Shown: positions 6,379 through 14,508, counted from the first letter of the stretch. The stretch: 22,056 nucleotides of DNA from CAYMKL01 sp964390805 (GCA_964390805.1 CAYMKL010000113.1:1-22056), one strand, 5' to 3'. The notes: a model not told the origin generated them from the sequence alone. A program made the numbers and translations.

Positions 6379-7656
6379 ATGAAACACTGGAAAGCGATTT
6401 TGGCGCTGTTGATGCTGGTGACGATGGTGGTCACTAGCTGTGCGCCAGCGCCTACGGCCACACCGAAGCCGGCCGCCGAGGCCAAGACGCTGATCATTGG
6501 TTACACCGCATCCCAGACCGGAAAATACAACGTTTCCTCCACGCGGCAGGTCAATGGCCTGAACCAGTGGATGAAGGAGGTCAACGATGCCGGTGGGATC
6601 AAGTTGAGCGATGGCACGGTGGTCAAGTTTGATTCGAGATCCTACGACGACGAAAGCACCACCGAGCGCGTGCAGGAGCTCTACACCCGGCTGGCCACCG
6701 AGGACAACGCTGACTTCCTGATCAGCCCCTACTCCAGCGGCCTGACCGCTGCCGCGGCGGTGATCGCCGAGCAGTATGGCAAGGTGATGATCACCACGGG
6801 GGCCGCGTCCGATGCTACCTATAAAGAAGGCTACACCCTGGTCTTCCAGGCCTACACCCCAGCCAGCCGCTACCTGACCGGCGCAGTGGACCTACTGGCC
6901 CATGTGGACCCTAGCGTCAAAAAGGTAGCCTTTGTGTACGAAAACACCAAGTTCGCCACCAGCGTGGTGGAAGCTGCCCATGCCTACGCCGAGGGCGAAG
7001 GCTACGATGTGGTGCTCTTTGAGGGCTATGATGCTGAGACGACCGACTTCGGGCCCTTTATCAACAAGATCCTGGAGACCGGGGCCGAGGCCATCCTGGG
7101 CGGCGGTCACTTCCAGGACGGCAGCACCTTTGCCCGGCAGATCCACGAGAAGAACGTGGACATTAAGCTCTTCACCCTGTTGGTCGCCCCACCAGAGCCC
7201 GACTTCGCCGACCTGGGTGGTGCCGCCCTTGGTGTGATCGGCCCCAGCCAGTGGGAGCCGCTGGCTGCCTTCACTCCGGAATCGGCCAAAGAGGCTGGCC
7301 TGGAGTGGTTCGGTAAGCTGGGTGGGGAGTTCGTGACAACTTACGAGGCCGCTTACAACGAGGAACCATCTTACCACTCCATCGGCGGGTACGCAGCCGG
7401 CCAGATCCTGCAAAAGGCCATCATTGATGCGGACTCGACGGAGCCGATGGCCATCAAAGCGGCGATGGAGAAGATGGACATCCTCACCTGCTACGGCCAC
7501 GTCAAGTTCGAGACCAGCGCCGAGGCTCACGGCCTGCAAGTCGGCCACGACATGGTCTATATCCAGTGGCAGAAGGATGATGCGGGCAACCTGGCGAAAC
7601 AGGTGGTCTGGCCGCTGGAAGGCGCGACCGCCGAGACGCTTTATCCGAAACCGTAG
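6379..7656 (+). CDS. livK: Branched-chain amino acid-type ABC transporter, substrate-binding lipoprotein
   Basis: This 425-residue protein binds the ligand outside the membrane. The N-terminus MKHWKAILALLMLVTMVVTSC has a lipobox (Val-Thr-Ser-Cys), so Cys21 should be lipidated, followed by an Ala/Pro/Thr linker. The mature part is a type I periplasmic-binding fold (Peripla_BP_6): IIGYTASQTGKY near the start, the hinge region with GAEAILGGG near residue 240, and a domain-closing HSIGGYAAGQILQKAI segment. An ORF opens upstream at 6244, but GGAGG before 6379 and the lipoprotein signal fix the start. It heads livKHMGF. The ligand is not readable; relatives bind branched-chain amino acids, other amino acids, amides or organic acids. 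Downstream C4-acid enzymes make a related ligand possible, as speculation. Confidence 0.9.
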   Translation: MKHWKAILALLMLVTMVVTSCAPAPTATPKPAAEAKTLIIGYTASQTGKYNVSSTRQVNGLNQWMKEVNDAGGIKLSDGTVVKFDSRSYDDESTTERVQELYTRLATEDNADFLISPYSSGLTAAAAVIAEQYGKVMITTGAASDATYKEGYTLVFQAYTPASRYLTGAVDLLAHVDPSVKKVAFVYENTKFATSVVEAAHAYAEGEGYDVVLFEGYDAETTDFGPFINKILETGAEAILGGGHFQDGSTFARQIHEKNVDIKLFTLLVAPPEPDFADLGGAALGVIGPSQWEPLAAFTPESAKEAGLEWFGKLGGEFVTTYEAAYNEEPSYHSIGGYAAGQILQKAIIDADSTEPMAIKAAMEKMDILTCYGHVKFETSAEAHGLQVGHDMVYIQWQKDDAGNLAKQVVWPLEGATAETLYPKP

Positions 7657-7699
7657 TCAAGTCGGTTGACTAAGCCCTGCAGGCGCTTTGTGTTGGGAG

Positions 7700-7742
7700 A
7701 AGGTCTCCGACCGAACCCTTTGCGGCTGTGGTCGGAGACCTT
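7700..7742 (+). promoter_or_regulatory. Stable stem-loop between livK and livH
   Basis: AAGGTCTCCGACC (7700-7712) and GGTCGGAGACCTT (7730-7742) are perfect 13-base inverted arms with a 17-base loop. No T-run follows on the plus strand, so it is less a terminator than an mRNA-stabilising or processing hairpin that would keep the binding protein more abundant than the permeases. The rest of 7657-7868 holds no gene. Confidence 0.65.
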
Positions 7743-7868
7743 GCCGAACATAGGCCGGGCGTGAGGCCACGCCTGCGGGGCGCCATGAAGCATGAAAATG
7801 CCCCTCAACAAGCTGAGGACGCCGGAGTCCCGAACTTCTTCGGGCTGTTTTCAGAATAGGAGACAGGC

Positions 7869-8720
7869 ATGATTATTCCTTCTCTAGTTGATGGATTGCT
7901 CCTTGGATTCGTCTACGGCATCGCGGCCATGGGGCTATCCCTGATCTGGGGTGTGATGGACGTGATCAACTTGTCGCACGGCCCCATTATCGCCCTGGGC
8001 ATGTTTGGAGTTTACCTGGCCTTCACCGGCCTGGGCCTGGCCCCCTATCTGGTGCTGCCGCTGGTGGCCGTGGCCGGTTTGCTGCTGGGCATTGTGATCT
8101 ACGGGGTGGCCGTCCATCGCGTGCTCAACGCTCCCCACCTTTCCACTCTACTGGCGACCTTTGCAGTCAACATGATCATGATTGGGATTGGCACGGCAGT
8201 CTTTTCTACCTCGCCGCGCAATGTGGACTTCTCCCTGGGGAGCCTCTCTCTGGGACCCATCACCCTGACCTGGGCGCGGGTGGCGGCGGCCCTGGCAGCT
8301 TTGCTGGTGAGCGGATTGCTCTACCTGTTCCTCTACCGCACCCGGCCGGGTAAGTCCATCCGGGCGGTGGCCAACAATCGGGCCGCCGCAGAACTGATGG
8401 GGATCCCGACTTACTGGGTGCTGGCTCTCAGCTTTGGCCTGGGCACGATGCTAGCTGCCATCTCTGGCGGACTGATCGCCACTTTCTTTCCCTTTACCAT
8501 CCTCGCTGGCGGCCGCTACGAGTTGAAGAGCTTTGTGATCTGTGTGCTGGGTGGCCTGGGCAATCCGCTGGGTGCGCTCATCGGCGGCTTGCTCCTGGGT
8601 GGGCTGGAAGGGATCATCCCCGTCTTCATAGAGACTACCTGGGTGCCCGTCCTGGAGTTCGTTTTGTTCGTCATTATCCTGCTGGTGCGGCCGGCCGGCC
8701 TTTTGGGGAGTGAGACATGA
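7869..8720 (+). CDS. livH: Branched-chain amino acid-type ABC permease LivH
   Basis: This 283-residue inner-membrane permease is the first of the two pore subunits of the importer. The start MIIPSLVDGLLLGFVYGIAAMGLSLIWG and the DVINLSHGPIIALGMF segment are typical of LivH. About eight hydrophobic segments follow, with the cytoplasmic contact loop near VANNRAAAELMGI (residues about 167-180) that docks on an ATPase subunit. AGGAGA lies before the ATG. It overlaps livM by ATGA, giving coupled synthesis of the two pore halves. Confidence 0.93.
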   Translation: MIIPSLVDGLLLGFVYGIAAMGLSLIWGVMDVINLSHGPIIALGMFGVYLAFTGLGLAPYLVLPLVAVAGLLLGIVIYGVAVHRVLNAPHLSTLLATFAVNMIMIGIGTAVFSTSPRNVDFSLGSLSLGPITLTWARVAAALAALLVSGLLYLFLYRTRPGKSIRAVANNRAAAELMGIPTYWVLALSFGLGTMLAAISGGLIATFFPFTILAGGRYELKSFVICVLGGLGNPLGALIGGLLLGGLEGIIPVFIETTWVPVLEFVLFVIILLVRPAGLLGSET

Positions 8721-9712
8721 AGCCATTCAGTGGAACTCATGACAAGCCGTGGCGAAATCCTGGGCTTTGGCTGGCGTTGGTGCTCACGGCTGCCATTGGC
8801 TTGTGGCCGGCCTTCGCCGCAAACAAAGCCTATTCGCGAGAGGTGGCTTTTACCATCCTGAAGTCGGTGGCATTGGCTTCCAGCCTGAATATCCTACTGG
8901 GATACACCGGCTACGTGAGCTTTGGTCACATTGTCTTCTTTGGCATGGGGGGGTACGTTGGTTTCTACCTGCTGAGCGTTCACGGCGCTCCCCTCTACCT
9001 CGCAGTGCCGGCGGGTGCACTGGCCGCTGGCCTGCTCGCCTTTTTGCTGGGAAAGGCGATCTTGCGTCTGCGAGGCGCTTACTTTGCTCTGGCGACCATT
9101 GGCATCAATGAGGTTGCTCGTGCTTTTATCAAGAACTTCGGCCCCTTTGGCGGGCCAATTGGGATGTCACTCAAGTTTCAGGTGTACAAGGACTACGGCG
9201 GCGCCAATCAGGCCTTGTGGATTACCTTCATCTCCTTGGCGGTCCTGACTGTGATCATTGTCCTGGTCAGCTTCCTGGTGAAAACCTCCCGCTTTGGGCT
9301 GGGCCTGATGGCGATCCGCGAGAACGAAGACGCGGCCGAGGTGATGGGGGTAGTGGCGCCCGGTGTTAAGACTTGGGCCTACGTCCTGTCGGCCATCTTC
9401 CCGGGGATGATCGGTGTGCTCTTTTTCTTCAAGAACGGCAACATCGAACCGCCCGATGCCTTCAACCTGCATCAATCCATTGAGACGATTGTCATGGTGA
9501 TGCTGGGCGGTCATGGCACCGTGCTGGGGCCGCTGGTCGGCGCGACCGTCTACCAGCGGCTTCGGGGCTTCTTGCTGGTCAGCCCGCTCTTTAAGAACAT
9601 CCAACTGGCGGTAGCCGGTGTGCTGTTACTGATCATCGTTCTCTTTGTGCCAGCAGGCGTGATCGGCTGGCTTCGCGGTCGCTTCCTACGTCTGCGGAGG
9701 GTGCTAGAATGA
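8717..9712 (+). CDS. livM: Branched-chain amino acid-type ABC permease LivM
   Basis: This 331-residue second permease subunit has the family core LNILLGYTGYVSFGHIVFFG near residue 58 and LRLRGAYFALATIG near 117. The ATPase-docking loop AIRENEDAAEVMGV lies at about 195-208, and the C-terminal GGHGTVLGPLVGA at about 257-270. Around nine hydrophobic segments are visible. The ATG overlaps the livH stop and the stop overlaps the livG start, both as ATGA, so livH, livM and livG are tightly coupled. Confidence 0.93.
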   Translation: MKPFSGTHDKPWRNPGLWLALVLTAAIGLWPAFAANKAYSREVAFTILKSVALASSLNILLGYTGYVSFGHIVFFGMGGYVGFYLLSVHGAPLYLAVPAGALAAGLLAFLLGKAILRLRGAYFALATIGINEVARAFIKNFGPFGGPIGMSLKFQVYKDYGGANQALWITFISLAVLTVIIVLVSFLVKTSRFGLGLMAIRENEDAAEVMGVVAPGVKTWAYVLSAIFPGMIGVLFFFKNGNIEPPDAFNLHQSIETIVMVMLGGHGTVLGPLVGATVYQRLRGFLLVSPLFKNIQLAVAGVLLLIIVLFVPAGVIGWLRGRFLRLRRVLE

Positions 9713-10467
9713 CGGCGAACAACATAATCCTGCAAGTGCAAGGAGTTTCCAAATACTTTGGCGGCCTCCTTGCTGTATCGGACGTTACGTTCGATCTGCC
9801 GGAGGGGCAGATTCTGGGTCTGATCGGCCCGAATGGCGCGGGAAAAACGACCCTTTTCAACTGCATCAACGGTGTTTACCCGCCGACTGAGGGACGGGTG
9901 GTCTTTCGGGACCAGGACATTACCGGCTGGAGGCCCTACAAAGTAGCCCGCCTGGGACTGGCCCGCACTCACCAGATCGTGCAGCCGTTGAACGAACTGA
10001 CGGTGCTGCAAAACGTGATGGCTGGCGCGTGCTTTGGCCACGAGCGGCGCTCGCTGAGCCAGGCGCAAGGCATTGCGGACGAGGTGCTAGCTTTTGTCGG
10101 CCTGGCCGAACGACGGGGTGAGTTAGCCGCCAGCCTGAACGTGGCCCAGAAGAAGCGGCTGGAGCTGGCGCGGGCCCTGGCGGCTCGCCCCTATCTGTTG
10201 CTGTTGGACGAAGTGCTGGCCGGGCTGAACCCCACCGAGATCGCGGAAATGGTCGAGGTGGTTCTCAAGATCCGCGAGCAGGGAGTGACTATTTTCATCA
10301 TCGAGCATGTGATGCACGCCCTGATGAACGTCTCGGATCGGGTCATCGTGATAGACTACGGGGAGCAGATTGCTGAAGGGATACCAGAGGAGGTCGCCAA
10401 TGACCCCAAGGTGATTGATGCCTATCTGGGTGATCCGAAATTGGCCAAACAGCTGATGGGCCAATAG
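9709..10467 (+). CDS. livG: ABC transporter ATP-binding protein LivG
   Basis: This 252-residue ATPase drives the importer. Walker A is GPNGAGKTT at 40-48, the Q-loop Gln is at 89, Walker B LLLLDE at 163-168 and the switch His at 200. The signature motif is unusual: LNVAQK at 143-148 replaces LSGGQ, so the glycine that contacts ATP is Ala146. Variants of this kind occur in a subfamily of LivG proteins, usually paired with a LivF that has a normal signature, as here. The start overlaps livM by ATGA. Confidence 0.93.
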   Translation: MTANNIILQVQGVSKYFGGLLAVSDVTFDLPEGQILGLIGPNGAGKTTLFNCINGVYPPTEGRVVFRDQDITGWRPYKVARLGLARTHQIVQPLNELTVLQNVMAGACFGHERRSLSQAQGIADEVLAFVGLAERRGELAASLNVAQKKRLELARALAARPYLLLLDEVLAGLNPTEIAEMVEVVLKIREQGVTIFIIEHVMHALMNVSDRVIVIDYGEQIAEGIPEEVANDPKVIDAYLGDPKLAKQLMGQ

Positions 10468-10527
10468 CCAATACCTAATATCCAAGGCAACGTGCGGGTT
10501 CATACCAGAGATTGGGTATTAGATATT
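10468..10527. repeat. Palindromic repeat, AATACC/TAATATCC family, copy 1
   Basis: Directly after the livG stop, CCAATACCTAATATCC (10468-10483) faces ATTGGGTATTAGATATT (10511-10527), an imperfect inverted pair built from the same six- to eight-base words as the copy at 12335-12415. It lies between livG and livF, inside the operon. Confidence 0.6.
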
Positions 10528-10546
10528 AAAGGGGGAGGAATGAGCA

Positions 10547-11257
10547 ATGGCGTTACTGGAAGTTCAAAACCTTTCTTCCGGCTATGGTGAGCTCCAGATT
10601 CTGTGGGATGTCTCGCTGGAGCTGGAAGCAGGAAAACTCACGGCCCTGGTCGGCTCCAATGGGGTGGGCAAAACCACGCTGCTGCGCAGCCTGGTGGGAT
10701 TGCTCAAACCCTGGCAAGGCTCACTCACCTTTGACGGCCGCGACGTAACCCGCGTTTCGCCCCATGCCAAGGCTGCTCAGGGGTTGGTGTTGGTGCCCGA
10801 AGGCCGTCAACTGTTCACCGACATGAGCGTCTACGAGAATCTGGAGATGGGTGCCTTTACCAAGCGGGGTCAGGCGCACTTGCAGCAAAACCTGGAAAGG
10901 GTTTATGACATGTTCCCGATCCTGAAAGAGCGTAGCGGCCAGAAGGCAGGGACCCTCTCTGGGGGCGAGCAACAGATGCTGGCTGTGGCGCGGGGGCTCA
11001 TGGCACAGCCCGAGATCCTGATGTGCGATGAGCTCTCACTGGGCCTGGCACCGTTTCTGGTGCTGAACCTCTTTGAGATCTTGCAGAAGCTGAAGGCAGA
11101 GGGGCTGACCATGTTGCTGGTGGAGCAGAACGTCCAAATGGCGCTGGCCGTCAGTGATTATGCCTACGTACTGGCCGATGGACGGGTTGAGCTGGAAGGC
11201 CCATCCCGTGAGGTGGCCAAAAACGAACACGTTCGCCGTGCCTACCTGGGCATCTGA
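10547..11257 (+). CDS. livF: ABC transporter ATP-binding protein LivF
   Basis: This 236-residue second ATPase has Walker A GSNGVGKTT at 36-44, an intact LSGGEQQ signature at 137-143, Walker B ILMCDE at 157-162 and Gln-Asn (LVEQN, about 191-195) in place of the switch His, as is usual in LivF. With LivG it would form a heterodimer in which only one of the two ATP sites has a canonical signature. GGAGG precedes the ATG. It is the last gene of livKHMGF; a separate promoter follows 12 bases after its stop. Confidence 0.93.
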   Translation: MALLEVQNLSSGYGELQILWDVSLELEAGKLTALVGSNGVGKTTLLRSLVGLLKPWQGSLTFDGRDVTRVSPHAKAAQGLVLVPEGRQLFTDMSVYENLEMGAFTKRGQAHLQQNLERVYDMFPILKERSGQKAGTLSGGEQQMLAVARGLMAQPEILMCDELSLGLAPFLVLNLFEILQKLKAEGLTMLLVEQNVQMALAVSDYAYVLADGRVELEGPSREVAKNEHVRRAYLGI

Positions 11258-11268
11258 CTTCCCCGCAC

Positions 11269-11297
11269 TTGCGCAAAACGGCGTTCGGGTGTATACT
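11269..11297 (+). promoter_or_regulatory. Sigma70-like promoter for the fumarase-Hdr-Frd cluster
   Basis: TTGCGC (11269-11274), a 17-base spacer, and TATACT (11292-11297), shortly after livF. It predicts a leader of about 185 bases before fumarase alpha and suggests the cluster can be expressed apart from the importer. No terminator was seen between livF and this site, so read-through is also possible. Confidence 0.5.
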
Positions 11298-11336
11298 TCT
11301 AGCCCTGGATTCAAGGAGGAAGCCACCAACGTCGTT

Positions 11337-11438
11337 ATGGATTCTTTGGCGAGGGCGAACGAGGCACGACCAGTAACAGTGTATCGGGATTTTCTAGAGG
11401 TGTGGGACACCGAGAAAGATAGGCTTTTGAAGCTGTAG
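11337..11438 (+). CDS. Possible 33-residue leader ORF
   Basis: A short frame starts MDSLARANEARPVTVYRDF and ends in KDRLLKL. Its composition looks protein-like. A GGAGG lies upstream, but about 15 bases from the ATG, which is too far for a good site. It sits in the leader between the promoter at 11269-11297 and fumarase alpha. The same frame stays open upstream to 11154 within livF, so this may be chance. No family is recognised. Confidence 0.25.
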   Translation: MDSLARANEARPVTVYRDFLEVWDTEKDRLLKL

Positions 11439-11486
11439 CCTGTGTTTGAGGTGTCCCTTTGTATGCCAGGCAAAGGAGATTGAAGA

Positions 11487-12332
11487 GTGAGAGAGATAAC
11501 TACAGAACAGATAACTCAGGAGGTGGCTCGTCTCTGCATTGAGGCGAACTACTACCTGGGCGAGGACGTGCTGGACGTTCTGCACGATGCTCGTGAGAAT
11601 GAGGTATCGCCGGTAGGGCAAGCGGTGCTGGACCAGATCCTCCAGAATATTGAAATCTCCAACCGGGGGGAGCTGCCGCTGTGCCAGGATACCGGCCTCC
11701 TGGTTGCGTTCCTCGAGCTGGGGCAGGAGGTTCACATCGTGGGCGGCGATCTCTACGAGGCCATCAACGAGGGAGTGCGCCAGGGCTACAAAGTAGGTTA
11801 CTTGCGCAAGTCGGTGGTGGACAAGCCTTTCTCAGCACGGGTGAACACCAAAGACAACACCCCGGCGGTGATCCACACTGAGATCATCCCAGGGGACAGG
11901 CTGAAGATCACCGTTTGTCCCAAGGGCGGCGGCAGCGAAAACATGAGCTATCTCAAGATGTTCTCGCCGGCGGCCGGCAGGCAAGGAATCATTGATTGGG
12001 TAGTCGAGTGTGTGGATAAGTCTGGGGCCAACCCTTGCCCGCCCATCATTGTGGGGGTGGGCATCGGCGGCACCGTTGACCAGACCACGCTCATCGCCAA
12101 GAAGTCACTGCTGCGACCGGTGGGCCAGCCCCATCCCGACCCCGAGGTGGCCGCACTGGAGGCCGAGATACTGGAGCGGGTGAACAAGCTGGGCATTGGC
12201 CCGCAGGGTTTAGGAGGAAGAGTGACCGCCCTGGCCGTCCACGTAGAGACCTTCCCCTGTCACATCGCCAGCATGCCAGCGGCGATAAACATCCAATGCC
12301 ACAGCGCACGGCACAAGGAAGCGGTTTTGTGA
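11487..12332 (+). CDS. Class I fumarate hydratase, alpha subunit
   Basis: This 281-residue protein matches the N-terminal half of iron-sulfur fumarases (FumA/TtdA type), which interconvert malate and fumarate with a [4Fe-4S] cluster. The likely cluster cysteines lie in LCQDTG (about residue 66), the VCPKGGGSENMS segment (about 143) and GANPCPP (about 180) or the C-terminal CHIASMPAAINIQCHSARH segment. GVGIGGTVDQTTLIAKK at about 190 is a family hallmark. The start is GTG at 11487 with AGGAG about ten bases before. The beta subunit follows after a palindromic repeat. L(+)-tartrate dehydratase is a possible alternative, but the downstream fumarate reductase favours fumarase. Confidence 0.88.
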   Translation: MREITTEQITQEVARLCIEANYYLGEDVLDVLHDARENEVSPVGQAVLDQILQNIEISNRGELPLCQDTGLLVAFLELGQEVHIVGGDLYEAINEGVRQGYKVGYLRKSVVDKPFSARVNTKDNTPAVIHTEIIPGDRLKITVCPKGGGSENMSYLKMFSPAAGRQGIIDWVVECVDKSGANPCPPIIVGVGIGGTVDQTTLIAKKSLLRPVGQPHPDPEVAALEAEILERVNKLGIGPQGLGGRVTALAVHVETFPCHIASMPAAINIQCHSARHKEAVL

Positions 12333-12334
12333 CT

Positions 12335-12415
12335 GGATATTAGAGATTAGAGATTGGAGATTGGAGGTTAGAAGCTGGATGGTGAGCAATACCTAATCTC
12401 CAATACCCAATATCC
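12335..12415. repeat. Palindromic repeat, AATACC/TAATATCC family, copy 2
   Basis: Arms at 12335-12363 and 12387-12415 match at 22 of 29 positions as an inverted pair, with a 23-base loop. The words GGATATTAG, GAGATTGG and AATACCTAAT are shared with 10468-10527. It begins two bases after the fumarase alpha stop and ends just before the ribosome-binding site of beta. Confidence 0.75.
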
Positions 12416-12432
12416 AAGCAGGAGGTATATCA

Positions 12433-12987
12433 ATGTCCAAGAAGATCACCACCCCTTTGACGGATGATGTGATTGAACAACTGCACGCTGGCGACGACGT
12501 GCAGATCACCGGCACTATCTACGTGGGGCGTGACTCGGCCCACAAGCGGATGATCGCTGCCCTGGACGCGGGTGAGGAATTGCCCCTTGACCCCCAAGGG
12601 CAGATCATCTACTACATGGGCCCTTCGCCAGCCAGGCCGGGGCGACCCATCGGTTCCGCCGGCCCGACGACGTCCTATCGCATGGACCCCTATGCTCCTC
12701 GCATGTTGGAGGTGGGCCTCAAGGGGATGATCGGCAAAGGGAATCGGGGGGCTGAGGTGCGGGAGTCGTTGAAGAAACACAAGGCCGTTTACTTCGCGGC
12801 CATTGGCGGGGCGGCGGCTCTCATCGCCGATAGCATCAAAGAGGCCGAGGTCATTGCCTACGATGATCTGGGCGCTGAGGCCTTGCGCAAGCTGAGGGTG
12901 GAGGACTTCCCGGCCATTGTGGTCAATGATATTTATGGTGGGGATGCCTACGAGCAGGGGAAAGCGAAGTATCGGGTGGAGGACTAA
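12433..12987 (+). CDS. Class I fumarate hydratase, beta subunit
   Basis: This 184-residue protein matches the C-terminal half of class I fumarases. Typical segments are ITTPLTDDVIEQLHAGD at the start, the swivelling-domain region YYMGPSPARPGRPIGSAGPTTS (about 57-78), the KGMIGKGNR loop (about 97-105) and the late AYDDLGAEALRKLRVEDFPAIV segment. AGGAGG lies before the ATG. It is needed with the alpha subunit to complete the active site. The hdrC start is only five bases after its stop, tying fumarase to the Hdr genes in one operon. Confidence 0.92.
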   Translation: MSKKITTPLTDDVIEQLHAGDDVQITGTIYVGRDSAHKRMIAALDAGEELPLDPQGQIIYYMGPSPARPGRPIGSAGPTTSYRMDPYAPRMLEVGLKGMIGKGNRGAEVRESLKKHKAVYFAAIGGAAALIADSIKEAEVIAYDDLGAEALRKLRVEDFPAIVVNDIYGGDAYEQGKAKYRVED

Positions 12988-12992
12988 GCAGC

Positions 12993-13400
12993 ATGAGGAT
13001 CAGGCTGTCGGCAGAGGTGCTCAGGAACGACCTGGTGCGCAGGATTGAAGAGATCAGCGGGCAGGACCTCTTAGCTTGTTATCAGTGTGGCGAATGTTCA
13101 GCGGGCTGCCCGGTGGCCTTCGCCATGGACATGCTGCCCAGCCAGGTCATCCGCCTGGTGCAGTTGGGCCAGGTGGAGGAGGCCCTGGAGTCGGAGACCA
13201 TCTGGTTCTGCGCCGCCTGCCAGACCTGCTACGCCCGCTGCCCCAAGGGAGTTGACCTCTCGCGCATCATGGAGGCCCTGCGGGAGATCGCGCTCCAACG
13301 AGGGGGCGACCATCTGAAAATTGAAGCCATCTGTCCCGAAGAGCTGGCGGAGTTTCCCCAGCAGGCTTTCATTGGTGGTTTCCGCAAGTACACTTCGTAG
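12993..13400 (+). CDS. hdrC: Heterodisulfide reductase subunit C-like protein
   Basis: This 135-residue cytoplasmic electron carrier has two [4Fe-4S] motifs, CYQCGECSAGCP (Cys29, 32, 35, 39) and CAACQTCYARCP (Cys73, 76, 79, 83), with the HdrC pattern of helices around them. HdrC passes electrons between HdrA and HdrB. GAGGA precedes the ATG, and the gene is five bases from fumarase beta. It has no membrane segment, so it is the soluble HdrC type rather than a QmoC- or HdrDE-like fusion. Confidence 0.92.
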   Translation: MRIRLSAEVLRNDLVRRIEEISGQDLLACYQCGECSAGCPVAFAMDMLPSQVIRLVQLGQVEEALESETIWFCAACQTCYARCPKGVDLSRIMEALREIALQRGGDHLKIEAICPEELAEFPQQAFIGGFRKYTS

Positions 13401-13420
13401 CGGGCACACTATGTCCGTGG

Positions 13421-13492
13421 GCTCGTAGATTCGTAAACTCGTAGATTCGTCGGATACGAGTTCACGAATGTACGAATCCCGAATCTACCAGC
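13421..13492. repeat. Palindromic repeat, CGTAGATTCG family, intergenic copy
   Basis: This copy is built from repeats of CGTAGATTCG and ACTCGTA on the left and CGAGTT, CACGAAT and ACGAATCCCGAAT on the right, which pair imperfectly (inner 14-base arms match at 12 positions). It shares CGTAGAT, ACTCGT and TACGAATCCCGAAT with the copy inside the second hdrA at 17158-17214. It occupies the gap between hdrC and hdrB. Confidence 0.75.
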
Positions 13493-13510
13493 ATACCTTT
13501 GGAGATACGC

Positions 13511-14395
13511 ATGGAAATACCCTACTACCCCGGCTGTACCCTGAACACCACGGGCAAGGGCTTCGACAATTCGGTACGGGCTTCGGCCAGAGAACTGGGC
13601 CTGGAGTTGGTTGAGTTGGAAACATGGAATTGCTGTGGAGCTAGTTTTCCCCTGCTGGTTGATAACATGTTGGACTTGGCCGGACCGACTCAGGTACTGG
13701 TCAGCGCTCGACAGGCAGGCCAGCGGCTGGCCGTAGCCTGCTCTACTTGCTACAACGTCCTCAGGCGCACGAACAAAGTGATCCGCGAGGACGAGGACAG
13801 CCGGGAGAAGCTCAACTTCTTCTTGGAAGCGGACTACAGCGGCGACCTGGAAGTTCTCGATTTATTGCAGATACTGCGCGACGAGGTCGGATTCGACAGG
13901 ATCAAAGAGGCGGTCAAGAAGCCCCTTTCGGAGCTGAAGGTCGCTGCATACTATGGCTGCATGGTTCTCCGCCCTCCGGGTGAGGTGGCTTACGAAGACC
14001 CGGAGAATCCCCGCGCGCTGGATGATCTGGTCACAGCATTGGGGGCTGAGGCAGTGGACTATTCCCACCGGGGCGAGTGCTGCGGGGCCTACCTGGCAGT
14101 CAAGTCAGTTGATGTGACAGCGGAGATGAGCTATACCATCCTGTCCTCGGCGCAGCGCAGCGGAGCTGATCTGGTGGTCACTAATTGTCCCCTCTGCCAG
14201 TTCAACCTGGACAGGATGCAGAAGACGATGAGCAGCCGGCACGCCGGTTTCCGGCCTATCCCGGTTCTGTATTTCACTCAGCTTTTGGGCATCGCCTTGG
14301 GTCTGAATAGCGGAGACTTCGAGTTGGATGGGCACTACGTTGATCCGCGGCCAGTGTTGGCTAAATGGCTGGACGGAGAGATTCTTAGCGGTTGA
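13511..14395 (+). CDS. hdrB: Heterodisulfide reductase subunit B-like protein
   Basis: This 294-residue protein holds two complete CCG domains, the ligands of the two non-cubane [4Fe-4S] clusters that cleave heterodisulfides in methanogens: Cys9, Cys41-Cys42, Cys77, Cys80 and Cys150, Cys190-Cys191, Cys226, Cys229. All ligands are present, so it should be catalytically able. Its disulfide substrate in a bacterium is unknown. A TTG-initiated frame begins at 13499, but the ATG at 13511 with GGAG seven bases before it is the better start. The stop codon and the last residues come from the palindromic element that starts at 14388. Confidence 0.92.
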   Translation: MEIPYYPGCTLNTTGKGFDNSVRASARELGLELVELETWNCCGASFPLLVDNMLDLAGPTQVLVSARQAGQRLAVACSTCYNVLRRTNKVIREDEDSREKLNFFLEADYSGDLEVLDLLQILRDEVGFDRIKEAVKKPLSELKVAAYYGCMVLRPPGEVAYEDPENPRALDDLVTALGAEAVDYSHRGECCGAYLAVKSVDVTAEMSYTILSSAQRSGADLVVTNCPLCQFNLDRMQKTMSSRHAGFRPIPVLYFTQLLGIALGLNSGDFELDGHYVDPRPVLAKWLDGEILSG

Positions 14396-14508
14396 AACCG
14401 CCTCTTGAGGGCGCGAATGCGCCGGTCGTCCACCTGCGTGGACTATTCACGCGACCACGTAGGTGGTCGCCCGGCACGAAGTGCCCTCAGAGGTGCGATT
14501 TCAATCGC
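14388..14508. repeat. Palindromic repeat, GCGGTTGAAACCGC family, copy 2
   Basis: It begins with the same GCGGTTGAAACCGC hairpin and ends with the same GCGATTTCAATCGC as 4997-5110. In between are GTCCACctgcGTGGAC, a GCGACCACGTAGGTGGTCGC hairpin and GGCACGAAGTGCC, where both arms differ in sequence from copy 1 but keep their pairing. The TGA inside the first hairpin is the stop codon of hdrB. The element ends 11 bases before the first hdrA start. Confidence 0.85.

Noticed and set aside
6892..7548. Open frame of 218 codons on the minus strand opposite livK
   Set aside because: Antisense shadow of livK without recognisable domains or ribosome-binding site; the composition is atypical of protein.
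11154..11438. 94-codon frame overlapping the end of livF
   Set aside because: Most of it is out of frame within livF. Only the last 33 codons lie outside and are listed at low confidence.
13421..13492. Repeated CGTAGATTCG units considered as a CRISPR or tandem-repeat array
   Set aside because: Units are short and irregular with no spacers of constant length; the layout is a palindrome related to the copy in hdrA2.
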